From Alphaproteobacteria bacterium (GTDB lineage Bacteria; Pseudomonadota; Alphaproteobacteria; Caulobacterales; Maricaulaceae): a DNA stretch of 64,000 nt. Shown here in pieces: positions 55,639-64,000 of this stretch. Both the position numbers and the translations under genes were made by a program. Below the pieces are notes generated by a model. It made no database searches. It was not told the DNA's origin and worked only from the letters and a program-made list of their open reading frames with translations. Within the stretch, counting starts at the first letter, position 1. Each line of letters starts with the position of its first letter. Where the stretch lies: assembly GCA_018222865.1 (NCBI GenBank), contig JAAEZM010000005.1, positions 93,524 through 157,523 of the forward strand. Direction: 5' to 3'.

Positions 55639-56901
55639 GTGAGCGTAGTTGAGCGGTATGCGGTAATGTTCGCTAGCTTGAAAGAAGCAGTATGGGGGAC
55701 AGCACAACGCTGGTTTCCGGACCGTCAGATCTACCATCGTAGTGACGGACAGGTCCGCTATTTCGCTATTTCCACCGGATTGCAAATTTCTGTTCTGTTC
55801 AGCGCCGCCATTCTGGCTTGCTGGCTTTGTTTCACGACAGCCTCCGTTGCTTTCCACGGCCGTGCGCTTGCAGAAAAAGACCGGGAAATCTATTCCACCC
55901 GCGCCTCCGCTGACCGCATGATTGCCGAAGCACGTGCGAGCGAGGCGACAGCCCTGTCTTTCATGGAATCGCGCATGGAGGAGTTTGACCGCACGGCATA
56001 TGAATTCCAGATGCGCCACGAGACTTTGCGTCAGCTGGTCGCTTTTGCCGAACAATTGTCCGGTCAGGACATGGAGCCCTCTCCTGCCCTTGATGATGGC
56101 CGCGTCCTTATGGCTGCGACGCCCGCTGATCCGACGCCGCGCGAAGCCCGCGACTCACTGGTCAGCGTTGCGGCAATGACGGATGCGCCGGAGGATCAGA
56201 TCTCCTACCTCATGGGCGAGCAGGATAATGTTCTCGCTCAGGCGGAAGACGCCACAGAGGCTCGCCTGGAGAACCTGCGGGCCGTTTTGCGTCTGACCGG
56301 TTTGAATATTGAAGATGTAATCGCGGAAGGTCGCGAAACCGAGGAACAGGGCGGTCCGTTTGAACCGATCGCCTTTACCAGCGTCTATTCCGGCGGCATT
56401 GAACTCGATGCGCCTTTCTCCTCCCGCATCAACCGTATCGCATCGCGCATGCTGGAAGTTGGGGAGTTGGAAGCCTTCACAGCCAGCGGACCGTTCGGTG
56501 AACCAATTTCCGTTCCGCACCGCCGCACATCTCCCTTCGGCATTCGTTCTGATCCCTTCAACCACCGCCCGACCATGCACCGCGGATTGGATTTTGGCGC
56601 CTACCGCCGCGCGCCCATTATCGCCACCGGTCCAGGTGAGGTCATTTACGCCGGTTGGAGGAGCGGTTATGGTCGTACGGTCGAAATCGATCATGGCTAT
56701 GGTTTTGTTACGCGATACGCCCATTTGCACGAAATTGCCGTGCGCCGGGGTGATCGCGTAAACCGCGGTCAGCATATCGGGGGCATGGGGTCTACAGGAC
56801 GTAGTACGGCTACGCACCTGCACTATGAAATCTGGTACAATGGGTCGGCAATTGATCCAGAACGTCTACTGAGAGCGGGACAATATGTTCAACAAGGGTA
56901 A
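55639..56901 (+). CDS. lmdC: M23 (LytM) endopeptidase, LmdC-like bactofilin partner
   Basis: A membrane-anchored peptidoglycan endopeptidase of 420 residues. The cytoplasmic N-terminus includes RWFPDRQIYHRSDGQVRYF. A membrane helix covers about residues 46-72, then a periplasmic coiled coil (about 75-215) and a C-terminal M23 domain with zinc ligands His314 and Asp318 (HRGLDFGA) and catalytic/zinc His393 and His395 (THLHYEIW), so it should be active. The bactofilin gene starts inside its last 17 bases. In Hyphomonas neptunium the homologous pair LmdC/BacA shapes stalk and bud growth; the short cytoplasmic segment is the expected bactofilin-binding part. The GTG at 55639 or the ATG at 55666 may be the start. 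Confidence 0.9.
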   Translation: MSVVERYAVMFASLKEAVWGTAQRWFPDRQIYHRSDGQVRYFAISTGLQISVLFSAAILACWLCFTTASVAFHGRALAEKDREIYSTRASADRMIAEARASEATALSFMESRMEEFDRTAYEFQMRHETLRQLVAFAEQLSGQDMEPSPALDDGRVLMAATPADPTPREARDSLVSVAAMTDAPEDQISYLMGEQDNVLAQAEDATEARLENLRAVLRLTGLNIEDVIAEGRETEEQGGPFEPIAFTSVYSGGIELDAPFSSRINRIASRMLEVGELEAFTASGPFGEPISVPHRRTSPFGIRSDPFNHRPTMHRGLDFGAYRRAPIIATGPGEVIYAGWRSGYGRTVEIDHGYGFVTRYAHLHEIAVRRGDRVNRGQHIGGMGSTGRSTATHLHYEIWYNGSAIDPERLLRAGQYVQQG

Positions 56902-57418
56902 TAAAGACACCTCCACCCCTGAAGCGATGCCAACATCCAGCGCAACGGCGAAAAGGACCACCATGAAATCGAAAGCTCCTTCTATTCTCTCCGGGGACCT
57001 TGTCCTCACCGGCTCCATCGTTTCCGAGGGCGAAGTTCAGCTCGACGGCCAGGTTGATGGCGATATCCGCGCTGGCTCCCTGATCATCGGCGAAGAAGCT
57101 TCTGTGAATGGCGAGGTTTTCGCTGAAACCGTTATTGTTCGCGGCCGCGTCAATGGCAGCTTGCGCGCGCGTCAGGTTCAACTTGCCGCAACGGCTCGTA
57201 TCGAAGGCGATATCGTGCATGCCGCCCTGTCTGTCGAAAGCGGCGCATTCTTCGACGGCCATTGCCGCCACTCGTCTGATCCGCTCAGCGACAAGCCGGC
57301 GGCGAGCAAGGATGGTGGTTCGAAATCCGCAGGATCCCCGCCACCAGCGGCAAACAAGCCGTCATCCGTGACATCGATCGAGCCGCCGCTGGCTGCTTCG
57401 TCCAAGTCCTCCGCCTAA
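56885..57418 (+). CDS. bacA: Bactofilin
   Basis: A polymer-forming cytoskeletal protein of 177 residues. The central beta-helical bactofilin domain (about 33-125) shows its characteristic short repeats: ILSGDLVLTGSIVSEGEVQLDG-like turns, then DGDIRAGSLIIGE, VNGEVFAETVIVRG and RIEGDIVHAALSVESGAFFDG. Both ends are disordered; the C-terminal 50 residues are Ser/Pro/Ala/Lys-rich. It overlaps the M23 gene by 17 bases, implying coupled production and physical partnership. It likely forms filaments under the inner membrane that place the endopeptidase. A good terminator follows. Confidence 0.95.
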   Translation: MFNKGNKDTSTPEAMPTSSATAKRTTMKSKAPSILSGDLVLTGSIVSEGEVQLDGQVDGDIRAGSLIIGEEASVNGEVFAETVIVRGRVNGSLRARQVQLAATARIEGDIVHAALSVESGAFFDGHCRHSSDPLSDKPAASKDGGSKSAGSPPPAANKPSSVTSIEPPLAASSKSSA

Positions 57419-57444
57419 TCGGCGCGAAGACGACAGAGATCAAG

Positions 57445-57480
57445 AAAACGGCGGGGCCCTATAGCTCCGCCGTTTTTTTT
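57445..57480 (+). terminator. Intrinsic terminator after the bactofilin gene
   Basis: A 10-base stem AAAACGGCGG/CCGCCGTTTT with a 12-base loop and a run of eight T. It also lies at the end of the convergent methyltransferase gene. Confidence 0.9.
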
Positions 57481-57484
57481 GTCG

Positions 57485-58264
57485 CTAAACCGCCTCGGCC
57501 AACATTGCGAAACTCGGCTTCATAAAGCGGTTTAAAGGTGTCGCCTCATCGCTCCAACCATCCTCATAGAAGTCGCGCAGGATAAATCCACTCCTTAGAA
57601 GGTCGCCGATCAGGCTTCCAAGCGTGTGGGAGAACTCAATCCCTTCGCCGGCCTCAATCAAAGCTGTAATGCCGCTCGCATCTGTATGGTCGAGGGTTGA
57701 ATAAGGGAGTGGGAAACGCACCGTCGGCTCAGCCCCTGTCTCGATCGCGTCATGATCGAACAGATAGAAAGCCGGGTTCATAACCCCGGTCAGCAATCGA
57801 CCCCCGGGCCTCAGAACCCGACGAACGCTGGACCAGACCCTTGAGACATCAGGAACAAAAATTGTCGACACCGGATTGAAAACGAGATCGAAGCTTGATG
57901 GGTTGAAGCGCGACAAGTCCTGCATATCTCCGCGCTCCAGCGAGATTTCCAATCCCTCTCGTTCCGCGACGAATCGATCAAGTGCGAGTTGCTCATCGGC
58001 ATTGTCGTAACTCGTCAGATGTGCACCAGCGGCTGCAAGAAGCGGATTTTGCTGCCCGCCCGCGGACGCCAGGCCGAGCACATTCTGGCCTTTCAGCTCA
58101 CCCAGCCAATGCGCCGGGACAATCCGGTTAGGCGTGAGGATTACCTCGACCATTCCCTGTCGCGCCCGCTCCACCATTTCGCCAGAGACCGGCCGACTCC
58201 ACTCGCTTAGTCCGGATGTCGCTTGGTTATTCCAAGCCTGGCGGTTTTGTTGAGTGACGTCCAT
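57485..58264 (-). CDS. Class I SAM-dependent methyltransferase
   Basis: A 259-residue methyltransferase. SAM-binding motif I is VLGLASAGGQQNPLLAAAGA, with YDNADEQL as the acidic loop and VLRPGGRLLTGVM as the post-motif strand, the Methyltransf_11-like order. Substrate unknown. The start is set at MDVTQQNRQAWN, 22 bases after the prfB stop, so it is probably co-transcribed with prfB; the open frame continues into prfB without meaning. Whether it relates to translation (as PrmC does for RF2) is not supported by sequence; it is not PrmC, because the NPPY motif is absent. Confidence 0.87.
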   Translation of the reverse strand: MDVTQQNRQAWNNQATSGLSEWSRPVSGEMVERARQGMVEVILTPNRIVPAHWLGELKGQNVLGLASAGGQQNPLLAAAGAHLTSYDNADEQLALDRFVAEREGLEISLERGDMQDLSRFNPSSFDLVFNPVSTIFVPDVSRVWSSVRRVLRPGGRLLTGVMNPAFYLFDHDAIETGAEPTVRFPLPYSTLDHTDASGITALIEAGEGIEFSHTLGSLIGDLLRSGFILRDFYEDGWSDEATPLNRFMKPSFAMLAEAV

Positions 58265-58286
58265 CGTCTCTGTTGGGAGACGCCGA

Positions 58287-59424
58287 CTAAGGCGCCCCCT
58301 CATCCTCACCGCCGACACGCGCTGCAAGCGCAGCCGCCATGAAATCATCGAGATCACCGTCGAGTACACCGCCCGTATTGGAGGTTTCGACATTGGTCCG
58401 CAGATCCTTCACCATCTGATAGGGCTGGAGCACATAGGAACGGATCTGGTGCCCCCAGCCGATATCGGTCTTGCTATCCGCCTCCGCCTGGGCGGCGGCT
58501 TCGCGCATCTGCAGTTCAACCTCATAGACGCGAGCCCGAAGCATGTCCCAGGCCTGGGCCCGGTTCTTGTGCTGCGAGCGCTCGTTTTGACACTGCACCA
58601 CAATCGGTCGTTCCTGACCCGGCATGTCATAGGTTAGACGTACGGCACTATCCGTAGTGTTCACGTGCTGACCGCCCGCTCCCGAAGCGCGATAAGTGTC
58701 AACACGGACCTTGCTTTCCTCGATTTCGACCTCAATCCGGTCATCGATCAGCGGATAGACCCAGACACTGGCAAAACTGGTATGGCGGCGCGCACTTGAA
58801 TCATAGGGCGAGATACGAACCAGACGGTGGACGCCCGCCTCGGTTTTGAGCCAGCCATAGGCATTCTCGCCCTTGACCAGAAGCGTGGCGGATTTCAGCC
58901 CAGCTTCTTCGCCGGGCTGTTCTTCGATGACTTCGACCTTGTGTCCGTGGGCATTGGCCCAGCGGCTATACATGCGTGTCATCATAGAGGCCCAGTCCTG
59001 AGCCTCTGTCCCCCCGGCGCCTGGGTGGATCTCGACATAGGCATCATTGCCATCGGCTTCACCAGACAGCAGCGCTTCCAGCTCGGCGCGCTTCATCTTG
59101 CCCTGCAGAGCTCTCAGCCCCTCGACCGCATCCTCAATAATGGACTCATCACCCTCCAATTCCGCTAACTCAACCAGCTCAATCGTATCGGCTAATTCAG
59201 TTTCGGCTTCGGTGATGACTTCAATCGCCGCATCCAGACGATTGCGTTCACGCATCAGGGTTTGTGCCTTCTGCGGATCATTCCAAAAATCAGGGGCTTC
59301 CGATTGAGCGTTTAGCTCATCGAGTCTTTTCTGGGCAGTATCCCAGTCAAAGACGCCTCCTTAGCAAGCCAACTGCCTGCTGGATCTCGTCGGATAGGGT
59401 CTGGATGTCGGCGCGCATGCTCAT
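58287..59424 (-). CDS. prfB: Peptide chain release factor 2 with programmed +1 frameshift
   Basis: Ends translation at UGA and UAA. The first 25 codons (59424-59350) run to CTT followed by in-frame TGA (59347-59349); reading then continues one base on at GAC (59348-59346), giving a protein of about 378 residues. The internal Shine-Dalgarno AGGAGG (59356-59361), three bases before CTT-TGA-C, is the classic RF2 autoregulatory shift site. The catalytic GGQ is in [12 protein letters not shown]; the codon-recognition tripeptide reads SPY ([15 protein letters not shown]) rather than the E. coli SPF. Start ATG 59424 or 59418. Confidence 0.95.
59346..59361 (-). promoter_or_regulatory. prfB +1 programmed frameshift site
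   Basis: On the minus strand AGGAGG-CGT-CTT-TGA-C. Low RF2 slows termination at the TGA, and the Shine-Dalgarno-like AGGAGG helps push the ribosome +1 onto GAC. It matches the E. coli site in layout. Confidence 0.93.
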
Positions 59425-59484
59425 GCCCGTTAAATGCAGAAGGAATGACGTGGATAAAGAGGCTCGTCAGAGGAAACAAGGGCG

Positions 59485-61983
59485 CTAGTACAGCCCGCCT
59501 AGATCCTCTTCCTCCTCTTCTTCCTCCTCCAAGTCTCCATCGGAGAAGAGAAGGTCCATCGGGTCATCGCTGACAGAAGACCGCGCAAAGCTCAGACCGC
59601 TCTCTTCCTCTGGCGATTGACGCGATGGCTCAGTCCCGGGTCGGAAAGCCTCCAGGATCACACCGGGCTGGCCCAGAACGCCGGGCTCACCACTCAGGCG
59701 ATCAATCGGCACGAGGCGAACCCCCTCAGGAACCCGGAACGGTGCAACCGCATAATTGTCGAGGGCAACCTCGAAGAAATCGCGCGCGATCGGTGCAGCA
59801 ACCCGGCCACCGGCTTCTCCGGAACCCAGCTGATAAGGCGTGTCGAAGCCCACATAGACGCCGACGATCAGGTCCGGACTGAAACCAACAAACCAAGCGT
59901 CGCGGAAATCATTTGTCGTGCCTGTCTTACCGCCCATAGGACGGCCGAGCGAACGCAGCGCTGTACCCGTTCCGCGTTGAACAGCACCTTCAAGCATGTG
60001 GACGACCTGATAAGCGGTCACCGGATCGACGACTTCCTCACGCGTTTCGGGGAAGACGGGCTCAAACAAACCCTCTGTCCACTCCTCAACATCGCAGGTT
60101 TCACACTCGCGGGTTTCGTGCGCGTAGATCGTTGCCCCGGATCGGTCCTGAACCCGGTCGAGGATTGTCGGTTCAACACGGCGTCCGCCATTGACCAGAG
60201 AGGCATAGGCAGAGATGAGGCGGTACAGGGTCGTCTCACCCGCTCCCAAAGACATGGCAAGCACCGGAGAAAGCTCATCGTAGATGCCGAAGCGCACGCC
60301 ATAGTCAGAAATCGGCCGCATGCCCATTTCCTGCGCCAAACGTACGGTCATGACATTGCGTGACAGCTCCAGACCCAGGCGCAATGTCGACATGCCGTAA
60401 TAGCGCTGGGAATAATTGGACGGCATGTAGAAACGCTCATCCGGGCCACCGGTCGCTACAAACGGCGCGTCCAGGATCAGGCTGGCCGGCGTATATCCAT
60501 TGTCCAGCGCGGCTGCATAGGCGAACGGTTTGAAGGACGATCCCGGCTGACGCCGCGCCTGTGTCGCGCGATTGAATTGACTGTGCGCAAATGAATACCC
60601 CCCAACCATGGCAAGCACGCGCCCGGTATGCGGGTCCATCGCCATGATGCCGCCGTTGATCTCGGGAACTTGGCGCAAGCTGAACGCTTCAACCGGCGTC
60701 TCATCATCTATTGGAGGCCCCGCCAGGATGACATCGCCCTCTCCAAGGACTTCACCCGGATGGGAAATGGACGGCCCAACCTCTCCGTCTGGAAGGTTCT
60801 CGCGCGCCCAGCGCAGCTCGACCATCGGGATGGAGCCGGTGCTGCTATCTTCAAAGAGGACCTCCACGCCCTCGTCCGACACAGCGGTGACGATCGCAGG
60901 CTGCCAACCTTCGTCCAAATCACGCGGAATAGTGACCGCTTCGAAGCGCTCTTCCCAACCTTCGCCGAGCTCGATGCGTTCAATAGCACCGCGGTATCCA
61001 TGGCGGCGATCATAGGTCTCCAGGCCATCGCGCAGAGCCCGGCGCGCCGCCAATTGCATCCGCGTATCCAGCGTTGTCCGGATGGACAGGCCGCCATGAT
61101 AAAGCTCGTCCTCACCGAAGACTGAGAAGACTTCTCGGCGGACATTCTCGACAAAATACTCCGCTGCGAGATAGTCATCACCGCGCAGGCGATCTGCGAT
61201 CTGGAGCGGCTGCTGAGCCGCCTCGCGCGCATCCTCTTCCGAGATATAGCCATTGGCAGCCATGCGCGAGAGAACCCAGTTGCGCCGGTCAATCGTGCGC
61301 TCTGGGTGACGGATCGGGTGGAAGCGCGCCGGGCCGTTGACGACAGCTGCGAGCAAGGCCGCTTCGTCCAGCGTCAGCTCATCAAGCGATTTATCGAAGT
61401 AATTGAGCGCTGCCGCCGCGGCACCATACGCACGTTGACCGAAATAGATCTCGTTCAGATAAAGCTCGAGGATTTCGTCCTTGGTGAAAGCGCGCTCAAT
61501 CCGGCGGGCCAGCACCATCTCCTGCACCTTTCGCTCCATGCGTTGTGCAGAGGACAGGAGGAAGTTTTTCGCGACCTGCTGGGTGATTGTCGACGCGCCT
61601 TCGAGGCGCTCTCCGAGAATCACATGGCGGATATTGGCGAAGGCGGCGCGGATAATGCCGCGAAAATCCAACCCGCCATGATCGTAGAAATTCTTATCTT
61701 CGGCCGAGATGAAGGCATTGATGAGATTCTGCGGCATGTTTTCGATGGGGACGAAAACCCGATGTTCGCGCGCATACTCCGCAATCAACCGTCCATCACC
61801 GGCATGCACACGGCTCATAATCGCCGGCTCATACTCGGCAAGCTGCTGATAATCCGGCAGGTCTGCGGTTACGCGGACAACATAGACAGCCGCAAAAATA
61901 AAGGCTGCCACCGCCATGACGGCAGCCGCAGCACTCCCCCACATGAAGGTACGCATCACATTACGCAGAGTGAAAATCTTCAT
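59485..61983 (-). CDS. mrcA: Penicillin-binding protein 1A (bifunctional)
   Basis: Class A PBP of about 832 residues that polymerises and crosslinks peptidoglycan. A membrane anchor covers about residues 15-40. The transglycosylase domain has catalytic Glu in ISAEDKNFYDHGG and GASTITQQVAKNFLLS. An OB-like insert lies between domains. The transpeptidase has the Ser in GSSFKPF, the SxN-type ELSRNVMTV, and GGKTGTTNDFRDAWFVGF. The C-terminus is a run of Glu (residues about 820-827) in a very acidic tail. The start is ATG 61983, directly after GTG. It lies 90 bases downstream of the amidase gene, in the typical alphaproteobacterial amiC-pbp1A-prfB order. Confidence 0.97.
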   Translation of the reverse strand: MKIFTLRNVMRTFMWGSAAAAVMAVAAFIFAAVYVVRVTADLPDYQQLAEYEPAIMSRVHAGDGRLIAEYAREHRVFVPIENMPQNLINAFISAEDKNFYDHGGLDFRGIIRAAFANIRHVILGERLEGASTITQQVAKNFLLSSAQRMERKVQEMVLARRIERAFTKDEILELYLNEIYFGQRAYGAAAAALNYFDKSLDELTLDEAALLAAVVNGPARFHPIRHPERTIDRRNWVLSRMAANGYISEEDAREAAQQPLQIADRLRGDDYLAAEYFVENVRREVFSVFGEDELYHGGLSIRTTLDTRMQLAARRALRDGLETYDRRHGYRGAIERIELGEGWEERFEAVTIPRDLDEGWQPAIVTAVSDEGVEVLFEDSSTGSIPMVELRWARENLPDGEVGPSISHPGEVLGEGDVILAGPPIDDETPVEAFSLRQVPEINGGIMAMDPHTGRVLAMVGGYSFAHSQFNRATQARRQPGSSFKPFAYAAALDNGYTPASLILDAPFVATGGPDERFYMPSNYSQRYYGMSTLRLGLELSRNVMTVRLAQEMGMRPISDYGVRFGIYDELSPVLAMSLGAGETTLYRLISAYASLVNGGRRVEPTILDRVQDRSGATIYAHETRECETCDVEEWTEGLFEPVFPETREEVVDPVTAYQVVHMLEGAVQRGTGTALRSLGRPMGGKTGTTNDFRDAWFVGFSPDLIVGVYVGFDTPYQLGSGEAGGRVAAPIARDFFEVALDNYAVAPFRVPEGVRLVPIDRLSGEPGVLGQPGVILEAFRPGTEPSRQSPEEESGLSFARSSVSDDPMDLLFSDGDLEEEEEEEEDLGGLY

Positions 61984-62073
61984 CACGCTCTCTGGCCCCG
62001 CTCCCGGCCATTATGGGTTCACCATAACAACAGGGCCCTATTATGGCCGCTAGACGGATTGGATGGAAGCGTT

Positions 62074-63285
62074 TCAGCGCGCTCGAACTGAAGGGTTTGC
62101 ACTCGTGCCATCTTCATCACCATCGCCCCGCGACGAGAAGTAGGCATCAATACCGCTTACAACAGAGGCCATCTGATCCCGGCGGAAACGATCCGAGTTG
62201 AGATTGCGCTCATCCGTCGAGTTCGACAGGAAGCCCATCTCAAGCAGGATAGCTGGGACGCGCGGATCAAGCAGAACAAAGAAATTGGCCTCACGGTGCG
62301 GGTTCGTCAGCAACGGACCGGCATCATCAAGATGGTCGAGCATGACCTGGGCAAAGACGGAAGACTGATTGCGTTTCTCACGCAGCTCGAGCTCAACCAG
62401 GATATTATTCACATCAGGCTGATCGGAATGATCCGCCCCGGCACGAGCCCTGTTTCGCGCGCGCGCCTCGGCACGGTCGTTCAACGTGTAGATCGCCGCA
62501 CCCCGCACATCAGGATTGCGCGAACTGTCGGCGTGCAAGGAGATGAAGAGGTCTGCTCGCGCGTCGGCCATAACCCCAACCCGGTCTTCCCAAGACGGGT
62601 AGATGTCACGATCGCGGGTCATGCGCACTTCATAACGCCCCGTCGCTTCGAGCTGACGCCGCAGCTCGCGCGCAGCGGCCAGGGTGACATCGCTCTCATG
62701 CGTGCCACCGCGACCGATCGCGCCAGGATCATGGCCGCCATGCCCTGCATCCAGGACAATGACGCGGCGTTCACGCTGCGGCGGCAGATAAACCGCCTCT
62801 ACGCGAGCGGCAATCAGTCCATCAATACCCGACGACGTCGGCTGGAAACCGGAATGATAGGTCGCGTCCTCTTCAGAAGCGCGCTGGATATCGACAACAA
62901 TTCGATGGTTCTGGCTATCAGAGGCCGGGTCCAGCAAGAACTGGCTCGAGATAACAACCGGATGCTCCAACTCGAATACAATACGTGAGGAAGTCGCAGA
63001 GTTATTGAAAAAGCGGAAGCTGTCGACAAGACCGCGTCCAACCCCCTCACCCGTTTCAAGGCCTTCCACACTCCAGGCCGCCGTCGGCATGTCCACCACA
63101 AGTCGACTGGTCAACCCATCGAGGGTGAAGGCATGGAAGCTGGCTTCTTGAGACACTTCCAGAACAACACGGGTTCGGTTTGCGTCAGGACCGAAGCGCA
63201 CATTTCGCACTTCCTGATCCGCCAGCGCTGGTACGCTGGACAACAAACCTGCCGCCAATGCTCCAAGAATTGCTAGAACGCGCAT
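62074..63285 (-). CDS. amiC: N-acetylmuramoyl-L-alanine amidase (AmiC-like)
   Basis: A periplasmic zinc amidase that splits septal peptidoglycan. 403 residues: signal peptide 1-22 (cut after ALA), AMIN domain about 25-135 (peptidoglycan targeting), then Amidase_3 about 170-385 with zinc ligands in VLDAGHGGHDPG, THESDVTLA and ISLHADSS, and the catalytic Glu in LLEMGFLSN. The extended helix after the third zinc ligand suggests EnvC/NlpD-type activation. The upstream 480 bases separate it from the divergent rne gene. Confidence 0.95.
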   Translation of the reverse strand: MRVLAILGALAAGLLSSVPALADQEVRNVRFGPDANRTRVVLEVSQEASFHAFTLDGLTSRLVVDMPTAAWSVEGLETGEGVGRGLVDSFRFFNNSATSSRIVFELEHPVVISSQFLLDPASDSQNHRIVVDIQRASEEDATYHSGFQPTSSGIDGLIAARVEAVYLPPQRERRVIVLDAGHGGHDPGAIGRGGTHESDVTLAAARELRRQLEATGRYEVRMTRDRDIYPSWEDRVGVMADARADLFISLHADSSRNPDVRGAAIYTLNDRAEARARNRARAGADHSDQPDVNNILVELELREKRNQSSVFAQVMLDHLDDAGPLLTNPHREANFFVLLDPRVPAILLEMGFLSNSTDERNLNSDRFRRDQMASVVSGIDAYFSSRGDGDEDGTSANPSVRAR

Positions 63286-63765
63286 CTGACCACCATCTCA
63301 TCTGCCGTGATTCTTACTACGGCTTTTGACCTACGTTAACCGCGACTGCTTGACGTTTGGTTGATGGAATTCATCAAGTTCACAATTTTTTCCACCGCTT
63401 CGGAGACTTTTCTTTCGTGTCAGGATGTTGCAATCTGCGCATGCTGTTGTCTGACCGTCGCGATTCCGACTGGCGCGAGGCAGGTGCAGCGCGCACGGGT
63501 TTGGGGACTTCGCCTCAGACCAATCCGCTGAACATTGCTGATTGCACCCCGTTCCGGGACCCACGCAATCAGCCCCGACAACCGCGAGCCGCAGGCTTCT
63601 TGCCAAGCGGCTTCGCATGATGAATTCGAACGCGCGAGGCGCGCCTGATGCAAAACAAAATTTCGACAGGCTGCTCCCCGCTCTCTACCCCCCCGCCACA
63701 TGTATTCGCTGGCCGGCCGGTATACCGCCGCCCGTGTCTATCTGTGCGCGCAGGAGACCCTTTGA
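63286..63765. other. 480-base divergent intergenic region (amiC promoter and rne leader)
   Basis: I see no gene here. It should hold the amiC promoter and the promoter and long 5' leader of rne. TTGACG at 63350-63355 on the + strand is a possible -35, followed by the imperfect palindrome TTGATG-gAATT-CATCAA (63361-63377). The rest is GC-rich with many short complementary segments, consistent with a structured leader. RNase E genes elsewhere autoregulate through such leaders, but nothing here matches a leader that I know. Confidence 0.5.
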
Positions 63766-64000
63766 ATGTCAAAGAAAATGTTGATCGACGCCGGTCATCC
63801 CGAGGAGACCCGCGTCGTTGTCGTAGACGGAACGAAAGTCGAAGAATTTGATTTCGAGGCTGCGGCCAAGCGCCCCATCCGCGGAAACATCTACCTGGCA
63901 AAGGTAACACGCGTCGAACCGTCTCTCCAGGCGGCCTTCGTCGAGTATGGCGGCAATCGCCACGGCTTCCTCGCCTTCAACGAAATCCATCCGGATTACT
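63766..64000 (+). CDS. rne: Ribonuclease E, 5' part (continues past window)
   Basis: The endoribonuclease that leads mRNA decay and rRNA/tRNA processing. Only the first 78 residues are visible: MSKKMLIDAGHPEETRVVVVDG, then the S1-domain start KRPIRGNIYLAKVTRVEPS and VEYGGNRHGFLAFNEIHPDY. This is the standard alphaproteobacterial RNase E N-terminus. AGGAGA lies about 9 bases before the ATG. Confidence 0.96.
   Translation, partial: MSKKMLIDAGHPEETRVVVVDGTKVEEFDFEAAAKRPIRGNIYLAKVTRVEPSLQAAFVEYGGNRHGFLAFNEIHPDY

Noticed and set aside
59256-59424. Apparent frameshift breaking prfB (pseudogene)
   Set aside because: The break is the standard RF2 programmed site AGGAGG-N3-CTT-TGA-C, with intact coding on both sides.

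Overview
This window looks like chromosomal housekeeping sequence from an alphaproteobacterium, probably of the stalked or budding Hyphomonadaceae/Maricaulaceae type. That placement is inferred, not computed. It rests on the tig-clpP-clpX-lon cluster, an iscR-led suf operon with a SufT-type gene, RNase E starting MSKKMLIDAG, a DUF1800/DUF1501 pair, a bactofilin overlapping an M23 endopeptidase gene, and several GGDEF/EAL proteins. Gene density is high, most genes start at good Shine-Dalgarno sites, and I see no insertion sequence, prophage, CRISPR array, rRNA or toxin-antitoxin island.

Layout. 1-2.4 kb: secreted DUF1800/DUF1501 pair, then tRNA-Val. 2.6-4.3 kb: a TetR regulator divergent from a PspA-like/YiaA-like envelope-stress pair, with two copies of the palindrome TGAAC-N3-GTTCA between them. 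4.3-6.6 kb: pheA, preceded by what looks like a complete leader-peptide attenuator, and an unknown gene. 6.6-13.3 kb: proteostasis block (lon, clpX, clpP, trigger factor with a histone-H1-like tail) and tRNA-Leu. 13.4-20.6 kb: an unknown two-domain protein, a TPMT-like methyltransferase, a MATE transporter, malic enzyme and Nnr. 20.7-22.6 kb: glnB-glnA. 22.7-31.3 kb: two large autotransporters flanking parE; the second is a subtilase with 13 tandem GDI(N/S)PF heptads. 31.4-39.5 kb: a TPR/degenerate-GGDEF/EAL protein, a tandem amidohydrolase pair in which the second lacks the metal motif, a DEAD-box helicase and a diguanylate cyclase.

39.5-47.5 kb: a suf operon read leftward (iscR, cysteine desulfurase, sufB, sufC, sufD, sufS, sufT, sufA, possibly a GST), headed by an IscR-type palindrome. 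47.5-57.4 kb: alpha/beta hydrolase, anmK, tyrS, a very large AsmA/YhdP-like protein, Bcp peroxiredoxin, a DUF455 ferritin-like protein, and the LmdC-like M23/bactofilin morphogenesis pair. 57.5-64 kb: a methyltransferase, prfB with its programmed +1 frameshift, PBP1A, a periplasmic amidase, and the start of rne after a 480-base untranslated gap.

Themes are cell-envelope construction (PBP1A, amidase, AnmK, LmdC/bactofilin, AsmA-like, autotransporters), proteostasis, Fe-S assembly and c-di-GMP signalling. The most notable non-obvious signals are the pheA attenuator with a possibly leaderless leader peptide, the paired TetR operators, the IscR box, the GDINPF heptad tract in the subtilase, and the inactive-looking partner amidohydrolase. 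I did not find a convincing wholly new multigene system.
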